Of a stretch of DNA of 64,000 nucleotides, positions 11,101 to 23,700 are shown one piece after another. Origin of the DNA: Cladopsammia gracilis (Eukaryota > Cnidaria > Anthozoa > Scleractinia > Dendrophylliidae); assembly GCA_022457155.1 (NCBI GenBank), contig JAJGOT010000197.1:124001-188000 (forward strand). The letters run 5' to 3'. Position numbers and translations under genes: made by a program. The notes beneath the pieces were generated by a model that saw nothing but the letters and a program-made list of their open reading frames with translations, was not told the origin of the DNA and made no database searches. Every line of letters starts with the position of its first letter. Positions within the stretch are counted from its first letter, which is position 1.

Positions 11101-14100
11101 GTATAATTTAAATATAGTAACCTCCCTAACTGCGCTGAACAAAAGAAATAAGTAACCGTACAAGTGGAAAACAAAAACATTTAGCAATACTCCTGGACAA
11201 CACTTATCATGATATTAGGATTAGAGGCAAGGACGGCTTTTCACCTCTATGAAATGTTTACCCTTGGCAAATTAACATGACTTAAACTAAACTGCTTCAA
11301 ACCTGTTATACACGTGCAGATTATCAATTTTTGTTTGTTTGTCTTTTGTTATAGTCCTGGATTTAGTCAAAAAAAAATATTCATTACCAATCATATTTTT
11401 ATTTTTATTATTTATTTATCTACGTATCCATTCATTAGTTAGTGCATACTTCACTGAATACAATGTTTGAAATTGAATCTTTATTTTTTCATCTAAGAGG
11501 TAACATAATCGGTCAATATCCTTACAAGAAAGGAACGCCATGTTCTAAATGCGCCTCTGGTAAAGGATTCTGCTACAAGAATCTATGCAGTAAGTAGAAA
11601 CAGAAACTTAACTCTTATCAGCTTCTGGTACAAAATAATCTATAGTGCGACCGTACAAATTGTGAGGATGTTTACCGTGCTGCAACCAATCAGATTTCAG
11701 TTTGAATTCAATTCAATTGTACCTTCTGACTGATGAAGCCCTTTAAAGGCCCACCTTCACCCAAAATGCTGTGCGCGCCGTGACCACTTTCTGTGCTGAA
11801 TTTCGTGTAACAAGAAATTCACGCTTGAATGCGTGCAACCAATCAGATCACGCGCATGAACAATGGAGCATTTCAAAATAAAAACAAACGACCGCAACGT
11901 CTTTTGGGTAAAGGTGGGCCTTTTATTTGTTGCTGTTTGATACAAGATCCGGTTTAAATAGGATTATAAAGGTCGAAATGTATATCAAGAAGAAGTGTCT
12001 CTGCGATAAAAGGTGTGTATACACACCTATTAAAAACCGAGGAAACAATTCTGTAGGTGGGGTTCAGAGCTACCTTACTTCTGATACAAAATAATCTATA
12101 GTGTGAAGGAATCTACAGTTTAAGGAAATAATTTTGTTCATTCATTATATAGGGGACTGCGATAACTTTGACATTGAATGTGGAAAGAGTCTGTTACCAG
12201 AAAAGTGTTCAACAGACCGCGATTTAATGGCCAAGAAATGTCCCAAGATGTGCAACTTATGCGGTAAGATGAGCTTCACGGATGAAATCTTTATATTAGA
12301 GGATGGACTTACCTCGTAAAGATAGAGCAGTTTTCAATTGAGTGTCGTAAAACCAAAACCAAAGTAATTACTCTGACCAATCACAGCAGTCGTAAACAAT
12401 CCAATGAACCAATCAGAGCTCGAAGCAATGACATGTCGGCGGCACCAAGCGCAGGAAAACGCTTGCGAGCAAGTCACGATTGGTTTTGGTTTTACTTCTG
12501 ATTGGTCGAGAAAGTGGCGCGAGATTTTTTAGCCAATCACATAGCGTAGCAATGCAAAACCAAAGCAATTGTGTAATTACTTTCGAAACTCAATTGAAAA
12601 CTGCTATAAAGTTATAGCAGCATATCTTCTGGAATAAGGAAACTGAAGTAAATATAAAAGGACTCTTGATATCTTCGGCTAGCCTTCTCCACAGGCAGAT
12701 CTGGTACATGAGCAATAGCTGGAACAGGAAGAATGATGGGGGGGGGGGGGGGTCTAATCGTAGTTTACGTACACAACAGTTTGCGCCAATCACTGCTGTG
12801 GGACCTTGTACACTAAAAGCTACAAAACACCGAATACAAGGACACAAACAAATTAAAGGGAATGAAAAAAAAAAAACATGTTCATTCTTTTCTTCTGTTA
12901 TGTCCTCTAAGCCTCATTTTCAAGTTGAATTTTAATATAACGAAAGGAGCATATTATATTCTGTTGCAGCGAAAAGCTGGAAGGCGCGGGATGAATTTTG
13001 TCTTTTTACTTTCCATCAGGTATTTCGAGCTTCGTGTTTGAGTTCCAGTCTCTCGCGCTTCGTGCTCTTTCAAGGGTCTGAAGACAAACCAATCACCATT
13101 ATTCATAACTCAAACCTCTATTAAGCGGCGCTCTATTAAGCGGTCACCCTCTATAAAGCGGTCACTTAACAAATCCCCGGAATTAAATCGCTCCCCATAT
13201 TTACTGTAAACTTGACCTCTTTTAAGCGGTCACCTCTATTAAGCGGTCAGTTGGCTATTCAACGAGGGTGACCGCTTAATAGAGGTTTGACTTCTTTTTC
13301 TTCCCAGAGTGTCCTTTGAAGTGTCATAATGGTGGAACAGTGAACCTTCAGAACTGTGCTTGTACCTGCCCCTCCGGTTGGAAGGGTATGGACTGTTCAG
13401 GTAACGTATAACGTTTATACATGTTGTAGGACAAGTACTGTCCTGTAACGCCGTAATTATAAAGACTGTTATTAGTATGTATAGTAACATATAGGATAGT
13501 TTGTTGCAAGACATGCGCTGCTCTTTAACTTCATTCCTATATAAGCAACTAAGCGTATCCAAATATAGCAACTCTAACTTGTAAGTCGCACTTAAAACAG
13601 AAACCACTTTACTTAGAAAAAAATTAAAAGTAAAGGAGCCTTGCATCAGTTGTATTTGTCGCTTTATCAGTTTGTTCAGCATTTAATTCTCTAACTTTCC
13701 TATTTCAGAAAAAGAATGTCCACCTGGCTTCTACGGAGTAAATTGCAAAAGTACGTTATAACTAAAATGATTATTTAAGTACGCTGTAACTGACAGCAAA
13801 GGACAACAGAAAATTTTTAATATGTGCCAGATCAATAATCTCTGCAGGAATAATAAGGATGTTTAACTGAGTCCGGAGTTAAGATTAAAATATATTCTTT
13901 CTTGTTTATGACGAACTTCATCAATTTACGTTTAAGTTTTCAACTGAGTTCGGTAACACACCTAAAAAGAGACCTCATTAATCATAACATTAATTTTGAA
14001 AATCACAGACAGCTGTCGCTCGGTATATTTTTATGTATTTTTTATAGCTAGGGGTCATGATTGTTTTGTTAAAATCTAGCTTTACAATAACTTTGAAACC

Positions 14101-15926
14101 CTGAAATAAATCGGTTTCTTATAACACTTCTTCGTTTTTTAGACCGTTGCTACGATGCCGCCGGCAAAGAAACTTGTGAATGGCGAGTAAGGAATGGGCA
14201 CAAATGCCAGGCGTATTACATGGAGATTGACTGCGCGGCGACTTGTGGATATTGCGGTAAGCCGGCTTGTTAAAATACACAAGTACCTACTGGTTATTAA
14301 TTTATTTATTTGTTTACATATTTATTGTTAATTAGTAGTCTTTTCCTTACTTTTTTCAATTGTGATACCCTTTTAAGACTCTTTTAAGGGTGCCATGAGT
14401 CCAATCGTCTCGAATGCAAAGTTTCTTATAAATCCCGTCCAAATGGTCTATGAAATAATCTTCCGAGTTTCGCCTTCTTTCATATTTGATTTTTTAACCT
14501 TCAGATGACGGTAGCAAAAGTACCACAACACCAGCTCCCGTGATAACAACCGTTCCAACAACACCAACACCCCCGACAACAAGTAAGTCTCTCGTAAAGC
14601 ACAGTTTTCTTTCGTTTTAAAAACATGGTTTATCGTGTCCTGTTTCTCTCACTCCCGGGGCGCGGGCAATGACAGACAACTGTAAGAATTTGGGTGTAAA
14701 GAATTATGTAATAGGCTTCTTCAGTCTCGAGAGACTGTGGATGTGTGCCCTGTAAATGGTTTCCATTTTTGGTAGAAGAGCAGTGCCTGGATCGCAGTGG
14801 CTGTGTAGGCCTACGCTGGAGTGGCGAGATATTCAATCAAAATACAACAGAATTTTCACGCGAAAATGAGGCAAAGAGGGCTAATTTAAATGCATACAAA
14901 AGAATAATAACTTGCCCGCCATTTTGGAATAAGGTGTACAGTACTAACATCGGATGTGAGGACTACGGTGGAATATACACCAAGATCATGCATGCAACAC
15001 AAGTGGACGAGCTGGAGTGACTCGCCAAAGCGGCAGCACAAAACAGGGCGGGTTGATCAGACAGCGTGACGACTTTATACGCCTTCTGGCACGGAGAGAA
15101 TTAGAACTCTGTCTGGCTTTTCAGCACATGCGCTTCTCACCAGCTACCTACAATGGTCAAAGGAAGAATAATAAACCAGGAAAACAAAGTGTGTAAATTT
15201 TTACCGTTTTAAGACAAACGAATTGCAAAAACCTCGCTAAATCTGCACAAAGTGCAGTTTAGTTGGCATCGGAATGGCCCAAAGTCTTCGCTTAAACTTG
15301 TTTCTCGACTTAAACTCATATAAAGTTTGCATTATAGTACCTGTTCCTCTATAGTTAAAACACAAACGACAGCTCAATTTATAGGCTATTACTTTTCGTA
15401 TCGAAGACCCTGCTTTTGGATAATATCTCGTTTGATTGTTATATCAATGAATGGCCGGTGTGACCTTTTCTTTCACCAACAGCTTTGCCGACCACTGCTT
15501 TAACCACAGCTGGGATTCCAAATTTGCCGGTGCCTACGCCTCAAGGTATGTTGGGGCTTAATTGACCTCGACTCACTTGACTGTTAATTGTTAATTGTTA
15601 ATTGTTAATTACTTAGTAAAACTTCGTGTTATCAACAAAGGCCTGTACACAGAAGTCTTCTATTTCCACCTTTCTTTTTCCACCTTATATTCAAAATGGA
15701 AGACGCCTGGGTATAGAGCGTTTTCACATGACGTCACGGCGGCCATATTGGTGTTCCAAAACAATAAAACGGTAGCCATGTTGGTGTACCAAGCCAGTCC
15801 TGTGGGATTTGAACTCTTTTCTTATGTAAACACTTTCTTTTGTTCCAATAAATTTGCGTAGCTGCTTGCTATGTGAGTGAAAACGCTCTAAGTACTTGTG
15901 ACTAAACGATTGCAATGTTGTTTATT

Positions 15927-15964
<38 letters not shown>

Positions 15965-18900
15965 TTTCAATTGAGTGTCCTAAAACCAAAACCAAATTAA
16001 TTTCTCTGGCCAATCACAACAGACACAGACAATCAAATGAACCAATGAGAACTCAAAGCAAATACATGTAGCCGGAGCCAAGCCAAGCGCGGGAAAACTC
16101 GTGCGAACAAGTCACGATTAGTAATTTGATTTCACTTCTGATTGGTTGAGAAGTGAAATCAAATTACTAATCGTGACTTGTTCGCACGTGTTTTCCCGCG
16201 CTTGGCTCCGGCTACATGTATTTGCTTCGAGGGAAAACACGTGCGGGAAAACCCGTGCGGGAAAACACGTGCGAACAAGTCACGATTAGTAATTTGATTC
16301 CACTTCTCAACCAATCAGAAGTGAAATCAAATTACTAATCGTGACTTGTTCGCACGTGTTTTCCCGCGCTTGGCTCGGGAAAACACGTGCGAACAAGTCA
16401 CGATTAGTAATTTGATTTCACTTCTGATTGGTTGAGAAGTTGGCGCGAGATTTGTTGGCCAATCACAAAGCGTAGCAATGCAAAACCAAAGCAATTGGGA
16501 AATTACATTCGACACCCATTTGAAAACCACTCTATTTATTTATTTATTTATTTATTTATTCATTTAATGTGTTTTTTTTTAACCAGAGTGTAAAACTGAC
16601 CTTCAATCAAGCTGTGAGATGTGGGCAGCAGTAGGCGCATGTGAAAAGAACCCGTCGTGGATGATACCTAACTGTTGTGTCAGCTGTAAATACCATCAGG
16701 CACCGAAAGGTTGGAAATCGGATTCTTCAGTATATTGGATGCGACAGATCTTTAAAGTCATGGCTTAAGGGCATTTTTCAGCGCTTGGCACGAGTTGCAC
16801 GTTTTTGTTTCGATTTGTTTCTTATTGCTCATTATGTGTTTCCTGTTTGTGGTATCACTTCCAAAATAATGTGATTGCGTTCTTTTTATTATTTTATTTG
16901 GATTTTCCTCACTGACCTTTGACGAGTGGGACGCTAAGAAAATTACGTTACTTTAATTTGCTACTTTATTTTCTTTAATTTGTGTCACCGAATAGAAAAA
17001 TGATATGTTTTCTTCCTTATTATGCTGGTTTTGGTGTTGTCTCTATATTCCATGAGATTATTAATATGAATACTTCTCGACGAAGCAGAAGGCAAAATCA
17101 TACAAAATGTACAGCTTAACTGTAAAATGGAGACCTATGTTTATAGACTATGTATACGGACAGTAAGGCACTTGCAATTGGTTCCTAGTAAAATTGAAAA
17201 ATCATAGAACGTCTACTTGAGACTATTCATAAATTATGGATATTTTGAGATGTTGTGTCTTTAGTTTAAACACTTAACATGACTTAAACTCTATTACAAT
17301 TATACAGACACTTCGTTCGTTACCGACAGTTAATTAAAAGGACAGCGGAAAGACCACATTGCAAACAACCTTGCTCTGACTATGTCTTTCTCAAGGATTA
17401 ATAACTATATAAAAAGTCTGCTTTTTATGCGTCCGCCTTAACACTATACTATGCATCACAGTACCATAAAGTATTTCTTGCTTTACAGACTGCAGAGATT
17501 CATCATCAAATTGCCCTCGCTGGGCCTTCTTAGGAGAATGCGAACGAAACAAGATATGGATGTTAAAGAACTGTAGAAAAAGTTGTAATCAGTGCGCAGG
17601 TAATTATAATATGAGCTTTATTCTAAAAAAACGATCTGCGTGTCAGTCAGCACACCAGCTATTTGAGAGGAGAGGGGAAAGGGGACAGAGAACATTGCGC
17701 TCTAACGAATAATATATTTTTGTGTATTAGACTGCAAAGACACAGATCCTATGTGTCCTTCGTGGGCTTTGCAAAAACAATGCCGCTCAGGAGACAGAGT
17801 AACTTGGATGTACACAAACTGTAGAAGAAGCTGTGGACTCTGCAGAGGTGAGAATGACAAACACTGAAGTGCATGAAATACATGAACTTCTCGGATAGTC
17901 GCACTTTTCGATATCAGAACGAGATTAATATTGAGGTAAGAACGAGAGGGATTAAGGACATTATTTCCCCTGATCCTTTCCGCGCCCGGGCTTCTCTCGT
18001 CTTTTATTTTATCTCTAGAGCTAAAATCATATATCTGGCGGGTGCATGATTAGATACTTAGATGTTATGGAACTATAGCGCGAGGTCCGTATTGCGAAAA
18101 AAAAGAGACCAATATTTCCCAATATGGACCGAACAAGCTAGTTCAATAAAGTTTTTTATTATAATTGCGGAAAGTTTGACCAAAATTGTCCGCTAAACAT
18201 GAAAAAAATTGTTTTTCTACTTAATAGAAAACAGTTTTCATTTGTTAATTGTTAAGTTTGATAAAAGGAATTCTGAGAAATGAGTTCATGAGCGGTCCAT
18301 CTAAGCGGTCCGTATTGTAAAATTCGGACCGCTCAGGGAAGCAATCAGAATGCATGCTCCTTGTCATCGTGAACCAGTTTGCCATATAATAATTAACAAC
18401 TCTTAACCGAAGTGGAGGTGGGTAGTGGTGGATATTTACCTGGCCGCGAAGCGGCGAGGTAAATATCCACCACTACCCACCTACACTGAGGTGAATAGTT
18501 GTTTTAGTATATACTGAAACAGTGAGATAATATAACGAAAATGATGCTTTTTAACTCATTTATCCCTGTCAACGATTACAATTTTCGCGCGCAAATTGCT
18601 GGGAGGTGAATAGCACTTGCTATTCCGAGTTTCAGTAGCCAATCAGAGCGCGCCAACAATGCTATCCACTGTTTCAGTATATACTAATAAAGGTTATTAC
18701 CCACTGAATGTAACTGTTCGAACGCTGTCTATTTTAGTTTACGATAGACACGAAGAATGTCCAGCTTGGACGGCGATGGAAGAATGCAAGAAATCCAACT
18801 GGACCTGGATGGTGGATCACTGTCCCCGAAGCTGTGAAGTGCCTTGTAAGTAAACGTATCAACAAAGAATGCTAACAATCAGGATTTTAGGGGTCTTGTT

Positions 18901-19828
18901 CATGATCTGATGAGAGTAAACTTTTATGCCTAATTGATTCCCTAATCGATGACGCGACGTATGAGTTCTCAGCAAGTCGTTTTTTGTTGAACCTTTCATA
19001 GGACAGAAGTCCAATAACGAACGATATTCTTCTATTCAGTTTCAGTATAAATCTACTGGCGTTCTATCACGAATGCTGTTCTCTTATTGGCTGCGCTACT
19101 CACTATCTATTCAGCAATCTGTTGTTGAAAGTGAGTAGAGTGAGTAGCCTAATGGCGGCTGCTTTTCGGCGCGTTTGCGAAGTGTCTGTGAATAGTATTT
19201 GTTGTTAAGTTTTGAACGTCTAGTAGATTTATACTAAAAGAATTAGATTATTCGCTCTTGATTCCTATCGCGTGATAGTTGATTCGGGCTTCGCCCTCAT
19301 CAACTCTCACGCGATAGAAAGTGTTAAGTGTTAAGTAGTAAACATTATGCAATATAACCCCCGTATAAAAAAAAAAACGAATCCCTGTTATAACGAACAC
19401 TGTTTTTTTGCATGTGTATTTTTTTTAAACTTACTGCTTTGGGCATTTATTGTTGTCAAACTTCACAAGTTTGCAATTTCAAAACGAGGCTTGGGGGTAA
19501 AATTTGCTAGTCTGACGTAGACATGTCTAAGAACTGTTGTTCGCTTAGAAGGGGACTTTCCGTTAACGGAAGAGCATCTAGAAATTTAAATTAAAACCAG
19601 ATCTTCCTTTCTTAAGTTTCAGAAGCCTCGTTTTGTGGCGGAAAACAAAATGGCAATTACAAGGCCCCCACGTCCTGTCAAGCATTCATAGCGTGTTCGC
19701 ATGGCGTCACAAGTCACGTGGCATGCCCTCCAGGAAAGAAGTTTGACACGGTCAAACGAATTTGTGAGCCTGCAGATAGAACTAGTACTTGCAAAGTGGA
19801 TTTTCAGGACAAAATCAAAATAATGTAG
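8155..19828 (+). CDS. Secreted CAP-ShKT-EGF-CBM14 multimodular protein (gene A)
   Basis: Sixteen exons: 8155-8394, 9275-9395, 9917-10068, 10911-11029, 11498-11589, 12153-12263, 13308-13400, 13709-13750, 14143-14256, 14505-14582, 15483-15545, 16587-16709, 17489-17599, 17731-17847, 18738-18845 and 19626-19828. They join in frame to 628 residues. Order: signal peptide (about 1-35); CAP domain (about 57-215) with EHNKFRG, HYTQLAWAKSKFVGCG and CDYG; Cys-rich hinge; ShKT1 (242-278); EGF-like (279-309) with CTCPSGWKGMDC; half-EGF (310-323); ShKT2 (324-361); Thr/Pro linkers (362-408); ShKT3-6 (409-561); CBM14 chitin-binding module (562-628) with six Cys. The CAP GENLA motif is GQNLA here. The exon 12 donor (AAAG/GTTGG) is weak, and a better GTAAAT lies upstream but would delete a cysteine. 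The exon 16 acceptor is a NAGNAG site. The role is probably extracellular chitin or matrix binding; the CAP activity is unknown. Confidence 0.85.
9879..9896 (+). repeat. Poly-C run upstream of an acceptor
   Basis: An unbroken run of about 18 C ends 20 bases before the acceptor of gene A exon 3 (9917), so it may serve as, or disturb, the polypyrimidine tract. Confidence 0.7.
10101..10445. mobile_element. TIR element with tRNA-like interior, copy 1
   Basis: Located in intron 3 of gene A. The ends read GCTATAGTTCAGAAGGAGGT and its near reverse complement at 10426-10445 (CTCCTTCTGAGCTATAGC). Inside, the minus strand contains GGTTCGAGCGTTGG after CTGTGGTCACA, resembling a tRNA T-arm / B box. The same element recurs at 40162-40479. 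Confidence 0.65.
11744..11924. mobile_element. MITE-like element in intron 5 of gene A
   Basis: About 180 bp with termini AAAGGCCCACCTTCACCCAAAA and reverse complement TTTTGGGTAAAGGTGGGCCTTT (one base difference), flanked by AT-rich bases. Not coding. Confidence 0.65.
12326..12605 (+). mobile_element. AGCAGTTTTCAATTGAGT-type MITE, copy 1
   Basis: A 280-bp element with inverted ends AGCAGTTTTCAATTGAGT and ACTCAATTGAAAACTGCT. The interior has paired CCAATCA words and an AAAACCAAAACCAAAGTAAT segment. It lies in intron 6 of gene A. Other copies are at 15961-16535, 43681-43960, 52047-52326 (inverted) and 55386-55602 (partial, inverted). Confidence 0.8.
13110..13290. repeat. Repeat rich in AAGCGGTC words
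   Basis: Several copies of CTCTATTAAGCGGTCAC and close variants, ending with the inverted form GTGACCGCTTAATAGAGG just 18 bp before exon 7 of gene A. The motif family resembles sequence at 25010-25200 and 30110-30250 (CTTTATAGAGGTGTCCC). Confidence 0.55.
14583..15482 (+). other. Intron 10 of gene A, no supported exon
   Basis: Contains an open frame at 14745-15020 that starts near CCTGTAAATGGTTTCC and includes EEQCLDRSGCVGLRW. It has no matching splice phase, no module signature and no counterpart in gene B, so it is not added to the model. Confidence 0.5.
15714..15890. mobile_element. MITE-like element TAGAGCGTTTTCAC
   Basis: The left end TAGAGCGTTTTCACATGACG and right end GTGAAAACGCTCTA are inverted repeats about 177 bp apart. 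Located in intron 11 of gene A. Confidence 0.7.
15961..16535 (+). mobile_element. AGCAGTTTTCAATTGAGT-type MITE, rearranged copy
   Basis: The outer parts match the 280-bp element at 12326-12605, but the centre (about 16111-16410) is expanded. Five blocks of AAATTACTAATCGTGACTTG alternate with their reverse complements, together with CCCGCGCTTGGCTC words. The result is a set of nested hairpins inside intron 11 of gene A. Confidence 0.75.
18417..18481. repeat. 65-bp hairpin in intron 14 of gene A
   Basis: The left arm GGTGGGTAGTGGTGGATATT continues TACCT and pairs with AGGTAAATATCCACCACTAC / CCACC. The small centre GGCCGCGAAGCGGCG is itself hairpin-forming. Confidence 0.8.
19250..19320. repeat. 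Inverted repeat with CTATCGCGTGATAGTTGAT arms
   Basis: CTATCGCGTGATAGTTGAT and ATCAACTCTCACGCGATAG face each other around a short GGGCTTCGCCC hairpin in intron 15 of gene A. Confidence 0.7.
19623..19625 (+). promoter_or_regulatory. NAGNAG tandem splice acceptor before the CBM14 exon
   Basis: The sequence TTTCAG/AAG/CCTCG offers two acceptors three bases apart. The donor exon ends in phase 1 with T. Using the first acceptor makes TAA, an immediate stop. Using the second makes TCC and reads on through the chitin-binding module. The consequence is read directly from the sequence; actual usage is unknown. Confidence 0.6.
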
Positions 19829-20785
19829 TAGAATTTTCGCAGAAGTATTACGGTCTTTATACAAAGAAAATAAGTCGTGGCTTGCATAAAACCCGATTTC
19901 CCTCGAGATTTCCCCGTTTAAAGGGAGGGTTTCACGGTTCTGCGCATGTGTAAGCTATGACGTAACTCAATTTAAATTCATTGTTTAGACCAATCGGAAG
20001 CGAGTGGATAACTCAGGAGGGAAATTTGCCGGTGAAAATATCGCGGTCATTCAGCTGATGGAATAGATGATTATAACGGAAACTTGCTCGCGATTCATTA
20101 AGCCTCAAGGCTAAAACTATGCAGGGGTTTGTACAAAGAAAACATTCAGAGGAACTGGACAACTCAGTGCGTGATTGACGCTGATTTTTTGTTTATCTTG
20201 TTACTTAATAAAGTTTCCGAAGGCTAGTTTGAAGTTCAACTTTACAAGCATCTCGCTTAACATGTCGCTTACTTTTTTTATATATTGTCAAATATTTTGT
20301 CAAATATATGTCAGAGGACTGTACGAGAACTTCAAGTCTTGTGTAAGCCTTGCTCGTCGCGAATAGTTCAGTCCACACGTCTTATGCAAATACATGCATG
20401 AGCCGCGGCTTATTTTCTTCGGATAATTGGCCAAAAACTTTGATGTCTTAACAGTACAGCAATGAGCTAGCAAAAACTGATTTTGTAGAGTTTATATATA
20501 GACTGTGCTTGATGGACAGTCGACGAATTTACCTAGTAACTAAACGACATTCAGACAGACAGACAGACAGACAGACACCTCGACTGATCATGAGTAGGTT
20601 CCCGAGGGGGAACTCCCATATAAAACTGACGGGGGTACTCGTCGTACCTTTTAGGGGTCAAAATCATGAAGTATGATTTCTTGCCTTCTACCTGTTAACT
20701 TGATGCTTTTTTTCGCCGATAAAACCAACCCATAGTTTTATAAATGCATTTTAAGGAACCTAGGAACTGCTCCCTTCACTCAACA
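19829..20785. other. Intergenic space between convergent genes A and B
   Basis: 957 bp separate the two stop codons. It contains a likely polyadenylation signal for gene A and a short GACA repeat with CACCT (20551-20580), which resembles the GACAGACAGACAGACACCT at the left edge of the window. I see no gene. Confidence 0.6.
20207..20212 (+). terminator. Candidate polyadenylation signal of gene A
   Basis: AATAAA about 380 bp after the gene A stop codon. It is the only canonical hexamer I noticed on this strand in the convergent interval. Confidence 0.35.
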
Positions 20786-23700
20786 TCACCGCGATATGCG
20801 ATTCTTTTTCAAAGTCATTTCTTTGTCTTGTGAGCACTGGACATTTTCCGGCAGATCACAAACTCTCTCAAATGGATTAAATAATGTTCCGTTTGGACAT
20901 CTCTCGTGACGAGTGACTCCCCCGGAACAGGCTACAAAGCCTGTACAAATCCGTGGGATGGGATAGTTTCCATCTTCCTTGTCCCCACAGTATTGCACCT
21001 CAGAAACTGTGTAAATAAAACAAAAGATTAAAGGATTATTGGCAGTCGAAGAATCAATTTATAATTAATTGCCATTAGGCTTTGGCTCCCTTGACATAAT
21101 AACTGAATTTAATTGAATTTAAAGAAAATTTTACTTCTGTCCCGCCAGAAAGAAAAAAATAAGCTTAATGCAATTCATTTGTATCTTTTCCAGGTTTGGC
21201 CATCGATCCGTGCTCCTTTTTGACAAAAAATTAATTAGAAAACGGCTGCGTCTCTCTTTCTGACGAATGTTTTCCTTATGCTAACATAAATAGTAAGTCT
21301 CATCAAATTTTCAGGCTAACTGAGTGTTGTCTTGTAAGACTTTCCCACTTCTTACGTGGGTCCATCTTGTTATTACTGCCACTTTCCAAAAGATTTATCA
21401 CAGTTCATACTACGAGAAGTCCCTTTTTATTTCTCAGGAATAGTCGAGCAGGAAATCACGTGAGCGAGCGCGAAAATCGCATGCGCAAGAAGATGCAACA
21501 AGTCACGTTTCCTCGCGCACGCTATTTTCGCGCCCGCTCTTATGAGAAGAGGGACTACTCGTCCTCTATTCAAAAGTGCACATAGAACTTACGTGGTATT
21601 CGGCAACTTGATGGACAGTTGTCTCTCATCCATGTCCAGCTTGATTTCTCGCACTCATCCTGCGCCGTCCAAGCTGGACAATGGTCGTGACTGTCATACA
21701 CTGCCGAGTTTGAAAACAAAGCTACAAGTGTTAGCATTACCTCTAACTTAAAACAGAAGGAAACAGTTTTATTTACTAAAATTGATGTACAGTTCTAACT
21801 ATGATAATCAGCTGGACAATTTGGAAACGAAACGATTCGTTGGGCGCTCGTTATATGTTGGTTTTGATGGTTTAGTAATTGTTAATCACCTTACCTTGAC
21901 ACAAGCCACAGCTCTGTCGACAGTGTGTTAACATGAAATGTCTGTGGTCGCCTACAATACACTTGTCTAGTAAGGCGAACTCCGCACATTTAGGACCAGC
22001 ATCTTTACAAACTGTTTGGTGGAGAAGAAACGATGAGCTACTTTAAATTCTACTCACAATGTGCATGTAGGTAAATAAATTTGTCTCTCGGAATATATTC
22101 GAATTCTTAGCCGTTTTTTTAAATAAATCTTTATTGAGGATACCTACTTCACTCGATCGAAAGTACTTTTCAGAAGGGTTATCCTACTTAGTTACAAATA
22201 ATAATACTAATTCATTTGATATCCCAGAAAAACTAAAACAACATGTTAAGTATATTACAACTAAAATAAATAATTAACAGTAACTTGCACTCTAAATTCA
22301 TAAATATTATAATCTAGTATATAAAAAATTAATCAGATTCTTACTTTGCGGATGGCCTTTTTAAATATGTCGAGTGATGTAAGCTCCCTCAATGACTTAT
22401 CTAAGTTATTCCATTCATTTGCAGCAAAGTTTGACGTCGAAGTCCAAAGTCCCCAATTCTATTTGAAATAGCCTTACGTACGTTATCCTTAGATCTAGTA
22501 TTATAATCATGATGGTTTTTATTGAAAACTAAACAAGTTGTTCAAGCATTTAAACATGAAAATGGCGCGATGTTCTGCACGTCTATCTTCTTGAAAGCAA
22601 TTTCCACCCAAAGTACATCGGAGACAATAATCCATCTAAATTATATTCGTCATGCGCGACTTAAAGTGCATATGAAGAAATTTTTTATTTTGTCTTTTTT
22701 TGGAGGCTATTATGTCTTTATTTTGAAATGATAAAAGAAATTTGTCAGAAAAAAATTTCAGGCCTCTTCATTGCCGTCCAAAGTAGCACAATTTGCAGAA
22801 ATCAGTGTCCCGGAGACTGGGAACGAGTTGTCGATATCCATGGCGTTGATGACGTAGAAAATACTTGAGATTCGTTTTTTTGTTTGTCTTCTACAGAGTC
22901 TCTGTCAGACAGACAGAAAGTCGCCGAGGTCGAAGATTTCTCCTTTGCCACGATGATACTCGTGAGTTGAAGTAATTTCTACGTCACAGCCTTGTTTGGT
23001 CGCGCGCTCGATAGAAAAAAAATTCAAAACTTTCAAGCCGAATAATTTTACAATGGGAAGGATCGTTTAGATGAAACCCACAAATTTAGATAGAGAAAGT
23101 AAAGCACTATCAAACCATGGAAATTGTTTTTTTTACTTCATATGCACTTTAAAGAGGTCATCATTTTTAGTGTTACTTCAGAAAACTCAAAAATAATTAT
23201 GGTTCAGTTTTGTTTTTAATTATTTTACTAGCATGTTTGTACTCTCTGAGTGCTCTACGATTAAAAAACAACAGCAACAAGTGTCTTGGGTTGCAGATGG
23301 CCAGGATTCGGAAATTCATCTGATCCTGATTGATATATTCCTGATAGTAGTTGTTTAACAAAGGCACTTAGTTTTAATTTAGGACAGTTTTGACCCAAAA
23401 ATCAAAAATTCCCCACGGCATAGCTTCTTTTAAGGTGGCTCACAACAGTTCCCAGAATTTTCCATCACCTATACTTTGATGATGGATCAATACAATAATT
23501 CTTTATCAGTTGATGCTTCAATAATGGCATCAAACAAGTTGTGGTCTCTTTTATGATGTAACAGGTTACCATAGTAACAGTATAACCTGTTAAAGACACC
23601 CTTATTTTTAGCTTTACGTGTTAGCTTATAACTAAAAAACGAGCTGGATGACCCCCATTTTTTATTATCGAATTGTAATTGGCATGTTAAGATACAATTT

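Noticed and set aside
14745..15020. 91-codon frame with EEQCLDRSGC in intron 10 of gene A
   Set aside because: It has no module signature, the splice phase does not fit, and gene B has no counterpart.
16676..16874. Continuation of gene A exon 12 as a final exon
   Set aside because: Reading on gives a stop after a non-conserved tail, while splicing at 16709 joins three more ShKT exons and the CBM14 exon in frame, as in gene B.
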